Origin: Brachybacterium sp.
GTDB lineage: Bacteria; Actinomycetota; Actinomycetes; Actinomycetales; Dermabacteraceae
Assembly (NCBI GenBank): GCA_027322375.1
Contig: DAHVRS010000138.1
Span: 1-5,895 of the forward strand
Reading direction: 5' to 3'
DNA: 5,895 nucleotides
Position 1 is the stretch's first letter; every line of letters starts with the position of its first letter. Under the pieces are notes generated by a model. The model was not told the origin of the DNA and made no database searches. It worked only from the letters and a program-made list of their open reading frames with translations. Below, piece after piece: positions 1 to 4,783 of the stretch. Position numbers and translations under genes: made by a program.

Positions 1-7
1 CGGACTG

Positions 8-41
8 TGACGCCACGTGCGCTGTCGCGTTCCGGGCGTCA
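8..41 (-). terminator. Possible hairpin terminator of the CobW-like gene
   Basis: Seven bases at 8-14 (TGACGCC) pair perfectly with 35-41 (GGCGTCA). The 20-base loop can fold further through GCG at 19-21 and CGC at 26-28. The structure lies 35-68 bases past the stop codon of the minus-strand CobW-like gene, where a terminator would be expected. There is no T-tract after it, which is common in high-GC actinobacteria but leaves the call weak. The remaining bases up to 75 are GC-rich with no visible gene. Confidence 0.3.
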
Positions 42-75
42 TCACACCCCGGGCCTGTCACGCCCCACCCCCCCA

Positions 76-1203
76 TCACACCTTCGCGTCGCGCTCCCCG
101 AGCCATGGCGCGAGGGGATCGTCGGCCCCGAGCCAGGGCGCGAGCCCTCGGGCCCACTCCTCCTCAGTGAGCAGGCAGCGACCGAAGGCCTCGCGCACCC
201 GTTCCCGGTCCTCGGACTCCTGCCCGGTGACGACGAGACGCGTGGTGGGCAGCTCCTCACGGGTGCGCCAGGCGGCGCCGATCGAGACCTGCCCGCCCGC
301 ACCGTCCCACTGGCAGATGCTGTCGGGACGGTCCGGGACCCAGAAGCGGCCGCGGCCACGCAGGCGCCCGCCGCCGAGCTCCTCGATGTGGGCGAGCAGA
401 CGGTCCGGATGGAAGGGCCGGTCGGTTCCGAGATCGAGGGTCCAGGTGCCGTGGACGGTGGGGCCGCCGTAGGGCTCGACGTGCCGGCCATCCCGTCGGC
501 GCAGCGCCGCGGTGAGGTCGTGGCGTCCGCCGAGGACCTGCTGCGTGGTGAGCGCGAAGGGGTCGTGCAGGAGCAGCTGCTCGGGGGCACGGAGGTGCTC
601 GACGAGCTCAGCGCCGGGGCCGTGCGGGTCCCCGTCCAGCACGATCAGCTCGGAGTGTTCGAGCTGGGCGGCGAGCGCCTCGCCGACGGCACGGGCATCC
701 CCGTCGGCCCAGCACAGTCCGCGCTCGGCGAGCGTCGCATCGCCCAAGAGGTCCTCGCAGGCGCTCGCGGCGGAGGCGACGGCGACCGCGGAGGAGAGGT
801 GCCAGCGGTCCTCGTGGTGGCGCAGGGCGCCGGCGACGATCGACGGGTCGGCGCTGAGCGGCGGAGCGAGCAGCACGCCGTGGACAGCGGGATCCTCGGC
901 GAGGCGGGCGAGGGCCGGCACGGCGTCCTCCCGCATGGCGCAGGAGACGCAGGGGTGGGCGAGGTCCACGCGGATGTCCTCGCGGACCCCGTCGGCCGCG
1001 ACGATGAGGCGGCGCAGGGCCGGCTCGTCCTCGACGACCTCGTAGCGCAGCGCCACGGTCCCGGCGTCATCGAGCAGGAGGCTCGCCATGACGCTCTCGC
1101 GCAGCACCGCATCCAGCGCCGTGATGACGGCGACAGGGAGGGAATGCTGCGGCCCGCGGAGGGGCTTCGGGGAGACGGGCAGCGGGGACGGGTTCTCGGA
1201 CAT
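76..1203 (-). CDS. COG0523/CobW-like protein with degenerate GTPase motifs, probably Zur-regulated
   Basis: Predicted 375-residue cytosolic protein related to the CobW/COG0523 metal-chaperone GTPases. Seen: an N-terminal strand and helix at about residues 22-46 where the family has its Walker A loop, a CVSCAMRED motif (C85, C88) at the place of the family's CxCC-xxRED metal-binding motif, and a C-terminal CobW_C-like region from about residue 250 with FHPDRL near 264-269. The GxxGxGKT loop is replaced by [10 protein letters not shown], the usual E(S/P)TG segment reads APPL, and NKxD reads LDGD, so nucleotide binding is doubtful. Family knowledge: COG0523 members next to zinc-independent ribosomal protein genes are typically Zur-controlled and linked to zinc delivery in starvation. 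The gene is divergent from rpmB with a shared Zur-like box. I chose ATG at 1203, preceded by AGGG at five-base spacing. A GTG at 1215 would add four residues but has its AGGA only two bases away. The family call is firm; the biochemical role is open. Confidence 0.8.
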   Translation of the reverse strand: MSENPSPLPVSPKPLRGPQHSLPVAVITALDAVLRESVMASLLLDDAGTVALRYEVVEDEPALRRLIVAADGVREDIRVDLAHPCVSCAMREDAVPALARLAEDPAVHGVLLAPPLSADPSIVAGALRHHEDRWHLSSAVAVASAASACEDLLGDATLAERGLCWADGDARAVGEALAAQLEHSELIVLDGDPHGPGAELVEHLRAPEQLLLHDPFALTTQQVLGGRHDLTAALRRRDGRHVEPYGGPTVHGTWTLDLGTDRPFHPDRLLAHIEELGGGRLRGRGRFWVPDRPDSICQWDGAGGQVSIGAAWRTREELPTTRLVVTGQESEDRERVREAFGRCLLTEEEWARGLAPWLGADDPLAPWLGERDAKV

Positions 1204-1223
1204 CGGGCCCTGCACTTTCCTAC

Positions 1224-1252
1224 TTGACGATAACCATTCTCATTACTAGTAT
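1224..1252 (+). promoter_or_regulatory. rpmB operon promoter (-35/-10), probably giving a leaderless mRNA
   Basis: TTGACG at 1224-1229 (five of six to the sigma-70-type consensus) and TAGTAT at 1247-1252 (four of six) are separated by exactly 17 bp. The start point expected 7-9 bases past the -10 falls at 1259-1261, on the ATG of rpmB. No Shine-Dalgarno sequence precedes that ATG, which agrees with leaderless translation, a common mode in actinobacteria. The Zur-like palindrome overlaps this promoter. Confidence 0.65.
1225..1245. promoter_or_regulatory. Zur-type operator in the divergent promoter region
   Basis: A 21-bp imperfect palindrome. Read on the minus strand its 15-base core is TGAGAATGGTTATCG, which matches the Fur/Zur pattern TGAnAATnATTnTCA with two mismatches. 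Six of ten outer-to-inner positions pair between the half-sites. It covers the last five bases of the -35 element and nearly all of the spacer of the rpmB promoter, so a bound repressor would block RNA polymerase. It also lies 22 bases from the start of the divergent CobW-like gene. Zinc (Zur) rather than iron (Fur) is inferred from the zinc-free ribosomal protein genes it precedes. Confidence 0.75.
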
Positions 1253-1260
1253 CGCCGTCC

Positions 1261-1497
1261 ATGTCCCATCACTGTCAAGTCACCGGCGCGGTCCCCCGAT
1301 TCGGGAAGACCGTCTCCCACTCCCACCGCCGCACCTCGCGGCGCTTCACCCCGAACATCCAGACGAAGCGGTTCCTCGTGCCCTCGCTGGGCCGGACCGT
1401 GCGCCTGCGCGTCTCCGTCAAGGGGCTGCGCATCATCGACCGCCGCGGCATCGACGCGGTCGTCGCCGAGCTCCGCGCCCGCGGAGAGAAGATCTGA
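1261..1497 (+). CDS. rpmB: 50S ribosomal protein L28, zinc-free paralogue
   Basis: A 78-residue L28 protein, the normal bacterial length, part of the large ribosomal subunit. Family landmarks seen: CQVTG at residues 5-9, the [11 protein letters not shown] stretch near 19-29, PNIQ, and the VKGLR..D..G motif near the end. Zinc-binding L28 of actinobacteria carries CxxC pairs; here only C5 remains, so this is the C-minus form. The ATG at 1261 is the only usable start, because the frame is closed by TAA at 1231-1233 with no other start codon between. No ribosome binding site precedes it, and the predicted transcript begins on or next to this codon. It is first in a five-gene operon; rpmG follows after 11 bases. 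Confidence 0.95.
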   Translation: MSHHCQVTGAVPRFGKTVSHSHRRTSRRFTPNIQTKRFLVPSLGRTVRLRVSVKGLRIIDRRGIDAVVAELRARGEKI

Positions 1498-1508
1498 GAG
1501 GACCCCCT

Positions 1509-1676
1509 ATGGCCAGGAAGAACGACGTGCGCGGCATCGTGAAGATGCGCTCCACCGCCGGCACCGGCTTTACGTACATGACCACCAAGAACCGCCGGAA
1601 CACCCCGGACCGGCTCGTCGCGCGCAAGTTCGATCCGCGCGTGCGCGAGGTCGTCGAGTTCCGCGAGGAGCGCTGA
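1509..1676 (+). CDS. rpmG: 50S ribosomal protein L33, zinc-free paralogue
   Basis: A 55-residue L33 protein of the large subunit. The conserved Y(x)[12 protein letters not shown] core lies at about residues 23-36, followed by the [14 protein letters not shown] segment where zinc-binding L33 has CxxC. There is no cysteine at all, so this is the C-minus form that does not need zinc. A good Shine-Dalgarno (GAGAGGA, 1496-1502) lies six bases before the ATG and overlaps the end of rpmB, so the two genes are probably cotranslated. rpsN follows after a single base. Confidence 0.95.
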   Translation: MARKNDVRGIVKMRSTAGTGFTYMTTKNRRNTPDRLVARKFDPRVREVVEFREER

Positions 1677-1677
1677 G

Positions 1678-1983
1678 ATGGCGAAGACGTCGAAGATCGC
1701 CGCGAACAAGCGCCGCCGCGAGACCGTGGCCCGTTACGCCGAGCAGCGTGCGGCGCTGAAGGCCACGCTGAAGGATCCGGCAGCGACGAGCTCCGAGAAG
1801 GTCCTCGCCCAGCGCGCCCTGCAGCGCCTGCCCCGCGATGCGAGCCCCACCCGCCTGCGGAACCGGGACGCGGTCGACGGCCGGCCGCGCGGATTCCTGC
1901 GCCCCGTCGGGCTCTCCCGGATGCGCTTCCGCGAGATGGCCCACCGCGGCGAGCTGCCTGGCATCACGAAGTCCAGCTGGTGA
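1678..1983 (+). CDS. rpsN: 30S ribosomal protein S14, long zinc-free form
   Basis: A 101-residue S14 protein of the small subunit. It is the long, cysteine-free type: the short zinc-binding S14 has about 61 residues and a CxxC...CxxC ribbon. Seen are [15 protein letters not shown] at the N-terminus and the strongly conserved C-terminal part containing [25 protein letters not shown] and the KSSW end. The Shine-Dalgarno GAGGAG (1665-1670) lies inside the end of rpmG, seven bases before the ATG, and the genes are one base apart, indicating translational coupling. A 49-base gap follows before rpmE2. Confidence 0.96.
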   Translation: MAKTSKIAANKRRRETVARYAEQRAALKATLKDPAATSSEKVLAQRALQRLPRDASPTRLRNRDAVDGRPRGFLRPVGLSRMRFREMAHRGELPGITKSSW

Positions 1984-2032
1984 GCGCCCTGCTCCCCCGC
2001 CCTACCTTCCGCACGGCCAAGGAGGCCACCGC

Positions 2033-2284
2033 ATGAAGCAGTCCATCCATCCCGACTACCGGCCCGTCGTGTTCCGCGACGCGAGCGCCGACTACGCCTT
2101 CCTCACCCGCTCGACCGCGACCTCGGAGCGAACGATCACCTGGACCGACGGCAACGACTATCCCGTCATCGACGTGGAGGCCTCCTCCGCCTCGCACCCC
2201 TTCTACACGGGGCACTCGAAGGTCCTGGACACCGCCGGGCGCGTGGAGCGCTTCCACCGCCGCTACGGGAAGGTGGCGCGATGA
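2033..2284 (+). CDS. rpmE2: 50S ribosomal protein L31 type B, zinc-free
   Basis: An 83-residue type B L31 of the large subunit. Type A L31 is shorter and binds zinc through four cysteines; this protein has none. Family features seen: [14 protein letters not shown] at the N-terminus, a central TWTDG..YPVIDVE segment, [10 protein letters not shown] near residues 54-63, and [12 protein letters not shown] at the end. The start ATG has an excellent Shine-Dalgarno (AAGGAGG, 2019-2025) seven bases upstream. This is the strongest ribosome binding site in the operon and suggests independent initiation after the 49-base gap. In Bacillus, the equivalent protein displaces zinc-bearing L31 from ribosomes and frees zinc. 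Confidence 0.96.
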   Translation: MKQSIHPDYRPVVFRDASADYAFLTRSTATSERTITWTDGNDYPVIDVEASSASHPFYTGHSKVLDTAGRVERFHRRYGKVAR

Positions 2285-2406
2285 AGGTCCGCAGCTCCCT
2301 GCGTTCTCTCGCTGCCCGCCCCGGCGCCCAGGTGGTGCGCCGCCGCGGCCGGCTCTACGTGATCAACAAGAAGGAGCCCCGGTTCAAGGGACGGCAGAAG
2401 GGCTGA
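2281..2406 (+). CDS. rpmJ: 50S ribosomal protein L36, zinc-free paralogue
   Basis: A 41-residue L36 of the large subunit. It starts with [10 protein letters not shown] and keeps the [22 protein letters not shown] core. The positions that hold the CxxC...CxxxxH zinc site in normal L36 (..KKICDKC..., ..ICEN.RHKQRQG) are filled here by A, P, N and F, so there is no zinc site. It overlaps rpmE2 by four bases (ATGA), a standard sign of translational coupling, and GGGAAGG just upstream can serve as ribosome binding site. It is the last gene of the operon. Length is slightly above the usual 37-40. Confidence 0.93.
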   Translation: MKVRSSLRSLAARPGAQVVRRRGRLYVINKKEPRFKGRQKG

Positions 2407-2413
2407 GCAGGAC

Positions 2414-2429
2414 GGACCGACCCTGGTCC
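2414..2429 (+). terminator. Weak hairpin after the ribosomal protein operon
   Basis: GGACC (2414-2418) and GGTCC (2425-2429) form a five-pair stem around a six-base loop, eight bases after the rpmJ stop. It is in the right place for the end of the operon, but the stem is short and no T-tract follows. No better terminator is visible nearby. Confidence 0.2.
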
Positions 2430-2491
2430 ACCATGGCGCTGACGGTTCCTGCGCCGAGACGAGGTCGCCAAGCACCCCACTGACCTGCTGA

Positions 2492-3054
2492 ACGCCGGCG
2501 CGGATCCGGGTGCGCGCGGACCGCTCGACCGTCGGTGCCGATTTCTCCACCGCGCACGTGCACTCCCCCATGGGCGGGCAGGGCATGGACGCGGGCCTGC
2601 AGGTCGCGCACCACCTCGTGAACCTCCTCGCCGGCATCGGCTCGGGCCTGCGCACTCCCGAACTGCTGAACGGTACGAGGCGGAGACGGCGCAGCGGCGG
2701 GCCGCACGGCGGCGGGCGATGAAGTCATCGACAGCGCAGCCAAGGACTGCGCCGTGCCGGACCGTGCTGAACCTCGCGGGGCGTTGCTACCGCTCTGGGC
2801 GCGGGATCGCGCCGTCGGCCGACGGCTCCTGCCGACGGAGGCGAACCTCGCCGCGCAGGGCCCGCTCACCTTCCCCGCAGATCCGGGGGAGGCTGCGCAC
2901 GGATCTGCCGCATTTCGTGCGGCCCGACGGATACGTCGCTGCGGCATGGCCGCTGCACGCCGGTGCGGCGAGCATGGCGGAGGTCGCCGAGGTGCTCGCC
3001 GCGTACGGTTTCAGCAAGGGCAGGGTCGAGCGGGCAGCTGGCGCTCAGGCCTGA
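2492..3054 (+). pseudogene. Remnant of a PheA/TfdB-type FAD-dependent monooxygenase (C-terminal part)
   Basis: In the frame opening after the stop at 2489-2491, the translation RADRSTVGADFSTAHVHSPM and then GGQGMDAGLQ resembles the flavin-binding segment of aromatic-ring hydroxylases, usually ...(A)DR..VGRVFLAGDAAHVHSPxGGQGMNxGLQDA. The GD of that motif is gone. The frame then breaks near 2670: restoring one G would read LLNGYEAETAQRRAARR, close to the family's LLDxYEAERRPVA. In that second frame, about 75 codons later, FVRPDGYVAAAW and EVAEVLAAYGF fit the family's thioredoxin-like C-terminus. The stretch between is Arg/Ser-rich and unrecognisable, so more disruptions are likely. Family members are about 400-600 residues; only about 190 codons remain, without an N-terminal dinucleotide-binding domain. 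It overlaps the convergent oxidoreductase by ten bases. The family call is fairly firm; exact borders are not. Confidence 0.6.
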
Positions 3055-4220
3055 CCGGCGTCGAAGTACTCACGCACGTCCTCGGGCACGGGCGGGACGT
3101 CCAGCGGCACACCGCCGGTGCGGATCGACTGCGCGCCGAGCACGCCGGTCGCGACCGCCTCACGGGCCGCGATCGCGGAGACGTCGGTGATGCCGCCGTG
3201 GCGGACGAAGCCGAGGAACTCGCGCACGAGGCTCGGATCCGCACCGCCGTGGCCGCCGTCGGCCCGGGCGATCACCTCGACCGCGTCGGGGCGGCCGGGT
3301 CCGGAATGCCGCGACTCCCAGATGTGGATCTGCTCGCCGCTGCCGTCACCCATGTTCTCGATGCGGCCGGCGTCCCCGATCACCGTGTAGTTCCGCCAGT
3401 AATCCGGGGTGAAGTGGCATTGCTGGTAAGAGGCGAGCACCCCGTTGTCCAGCGTCATGTGCAGCATCGAGATGTCCTCGACGTCCACGACAGGGTTCAG
3501 CTCCTTCTGGGTCGTGGGCGGCCAGATGTCCGCGTCGAACCAGTCCCACATGAGGCGGTCGGAGTTGTCGCGGCGGTCGGTGATGTCGCCGTAGACGGCG
3601 AGGTCGCCGATCCCGGAGACGCGCCGGGTGTAGCCACCTGCGAGCCAGTGGATCACGTCGATGTCGTGCGCGCCCTTCTGCAGCAGGAGGCTCGTCGCCT
3701 TCGCCCGCTCGGCGTGCCAGTCCTTGAAGTAGAAGTCGCCGCCGGCGCCCACGAAGTGGCGGCACCAGATCGCGCGGACGCGCCCGATCCGGCCTGAGTC
3801 GACGATCGCCTTCATCTGGCGCACCACCGGCATGTGGCGCATGTTGTGGCCGATGTAGAGCCGGGCTCGCTTCTCCTTCGCGAGCGCGAGCATCGCGTCG
3901 GTGTCCTCGAGAGCGATCGCCATCGGCTTCTCGCAGAAGGTGGGGATCCCCGCCCCGAGCGTCGTGAGCGCGACGGAGGCATGGGCGAAGTCGGGGGCGA
4001 GGATCATCACCGCGTCGACCTCGTGCTCGGCCAGGAGCTGCTCGACGGAGTCGACGGTCGCGACCCCCTCACCGAAGTTCTCGCGGGCCTTGGCCTTCCC
4101 GCGGTCGGTCGGGTCCGCCACGACGGTGACGGCCGATCCCTCCCCGGGCAGATGGGCATGTCCGGCGAGGGTGCCGCGGGCACCGAAGCCGATGACTCCG
4201 ATGCGGAGGTCGTTCGTCAC
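3045..4220 (-). CDS. Gfo/Idh/MocA-family NAD(P)-dependent oxidoreductase
   Basis: A 391-residue cytosolic dehydrogenase that most likely oxidises or reduces a hydroxyl of a sugar, inositol or sugar derivative using NAD(P). Seen: an N-terminal Rossmann fold with GFGARG (residues 11-16), the family's CEKPM motif (E97-K98-P99), and GAHDIDVIHWLAGG (183-196), carrying the aspartate/histidine pair used in catalysis in this family. The C-terminal sheet domain includes an HGGADP segment (about 324-329) typical of many sugar-directed members. No signal peptide is visible, which argues against secreted GH109-type relatives. The start is GTG at 4218-4220 with AAGGA nine bases upstream. It lies 57 bases after the unknown 79-residue gene and is probably cotranscribed from the promoter at 4631-4659. 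The nearby GH35 gene suggests a carbohydrate pathway. The exact substrate cannot be inferred. Confidence 0.9.
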   Translation of the reverse strand: MTNDLRIGVIGFGARGTLAGHAHLPGEGSAVTVVADPTDRGKAKARENFGEGVATVDSVEQLLAEHEVDAVMILAPDFAHASVALTTLGAGIPTFCEKPMAIALEDTDAMLALAKEKRARLYIGHNMRHMPVVRQMKAIVDSGRIGRVRAIWCRHFVGAGGDFYFKDWHAERAKATSLLLQKGAHDIDVIHWLAGGYTRRVSGIGDLAVYGDITDRRDNSDRLMWDWFDADIWPPTTQKELNPVVDVEDISMLHMTLDNGVLASYQQCHFTPDYWRNYTVIGDAGRIENMGDGSGEQIHIWESRHSGPGRPDAVEVIARADGGHGGADPSLVREFLGFVRHGGITDVSAIAAREAVATGVLGAQSIRTGGVPLDVPPVPEDVREYFDAGQA

Positions 4221-4277
4221 GGGATCAGATCCTTCTGGTCGTGGGGGCGGCGCAGTGCGCCTGTGGTGCAGGAGGGG

Positions 4278-4517
4278 TCAGGGCTGGAACGGGCCCAGGT
4301 CCGAGGTGGTCTCGGCCTCGAGCGCGACGGTGCGTGCGATCGCGTCCTCGCCGTCCTCGATATCGAGCCCCGCTTCGGCGGCGGCGACCTCGGCGGGGAC
4401 GCCGAAGCGGATGGTCTCCTGGCGCAGCAGGTGCGCCTTGCCCTCCGTGTGGAGATGGCAACGGGCCCAGTGCCCGGGGGCGACCTCGCGGCGTCCGGTC
4501 GCTGTCGGCTGCGTCAT
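4278..4517 (-). CDS. Hypothetical 79-residue protein upstream of the oxidoreductase
   Basis: I do not recognise this protein. It starts with ATG at 4515-4517, preceded by TGAGG at seven-base spacing, and codes in the same direction as the Gfo/Idh/MocA gene. It is soluble, without signal peptide or membrane segment. Residues 16-29 are rich in possible metal ligands (H16, C20, H21, H23, H29), and the C-terminal half is acidic with many alanines. A segment ETIRFGVPAEV (34-44) faintly recalls N-terminal pieces of polysaccharide lyase-like proteins, so it could be a truncated remnant of a larger carbohydrate-active enzyme. A genuine small partner of the oxidoreductase is equally possible. Support for being real: a good ribosome binding site, a promoter with sensible leader length (about 107 bases) and no competing gene on the other strand. 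Confidence 0.55.
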   Translation of the reverse strand: MTQPTATGRREVAPGHWARCHLHTEGKAHLLRQETIRFGVPAEVAAAEAGLDIEDGEDAIARTVALEAETTSDLGPFQP

Positions 4518-4613
4518 CGCTGCGCCTCACAGTCCATCGGGCTTCTCAGTTCTCTCGGTCCCGGTTGCGGCGTCGGTGCCGGGGTCGGGCGCGGTGTGGC
4601 GGTGGCCACGATC

Positions 4614-4629
4614 CGCAAAAGGTTTAACG
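4614..4629. promoter_or_regulatory. Possible LacI-family operator at the transcription start
   Basis: On the minus strand, CGTTAAACCTTTTGCG is an imperfect dyad (five of eight positions pair) with an AAAC/CTTT centre resembling the AAACGTTT core of many LacI-family sugar repressor sites. It begins two bases past the predicted -10 and covers the expected start point at about 4624, the usual place for such a repressor. The half-sites are degenerate and no repressor gene is in the window, so this is tentative. Confidence 0.35.
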
Positions 4630-4630
4630 C

Positions 4631-4659
4631 AGAGTATGCGGCAGCCTTCGCGACGTCAA
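4631..4659 (-). promoter_or_regulatory. Promoter for the hypothetical gene and the oxidoreductase
   Basis: On the minus strand TTGACG (4659-4654) and TACTCT (4636-4631) are 17 bp apart. The -35 matches five of six consensus bases and the -10 three of six. This AT-richer patch stands out in the GC-rich gap between the GH35 stop and the 79-residue gene. A start point near 4624 gives a leader of about 107 bases, in which I see no riboswitch-like structure. Confidence 0.5.
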
Positions 4660-4731
4660 TATGGTGTCGCCCGCGACGCGCTCCGTCACAAGATCGTGAC
4701 CTGGCGCACTCGCGATGGCGACTCGCGACGG

Positions 4732-4763
4732 CAGGGCCCGAACGGATCACCGGTCGGGCCCTG
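4732..4763 (-). terminator. Strong hairpin, terminator of the GH35 gene
   Basis: CAGGGCCCGA (4732-4741) pairs perfectly over ten bases with TCGGGCCCTG (4754-4763). Inside, CGG (4743-4745) pairs with CCG (4750-4752) around an ATCA loop after a single A-G mismatch. It lies 20 bases past the GH35 stop codon. There is no T-tract on the minus-strand side, as often in actinobacteria. It separates the GH35 transcript from the downstream unit with its own promoter. Confidence 0.6.
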
Positions 4764-4783
4764 GCCAGCGTTCGGCGGAGGTC

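Noticed and set aside
40..82. Direct repeat CATCACACC at 40-48 and 74-82
   Set aside because: Only two nine-base copies in a low-complexity C-rich stretch, one of them overlapping a stop codon; too little to call an attachment site or a regulatory repeat.
7..1227. Long plus-strand open frame (406 codons) opposite the CobW-like gene
   Set aside because: It is the antisense shadow of the minus-strand gene: its product is low-complexity and Gly/Arg/Ala-rich without family motifs, while the minus strand has CobW-family motifs.
1984..2032. Possible regulatory element or promoter in the gap between rpsN and rpmE2
   Set aside because: The 49-base gap is C-rich, with no -10/-35 pair and no second Zur-like palindrome; only the Shine-Dalgarno of rpmE2 is supported.
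2407..2491. Possible small gene right after rpmJ
   Set aside because: All three plus-strand frames are short or stop-broken here, with no ribosome binding site; it is more likely part of the degraded monooxygenase region.
2754..3797. Plus-strand open frame of 347 codons across the oxidoreductase
   Set aside because: Antisense to a clear Gfo/Idh/MocA gene; the translation is V/D/R-rich without motifs and has no credible ribosome binding site.
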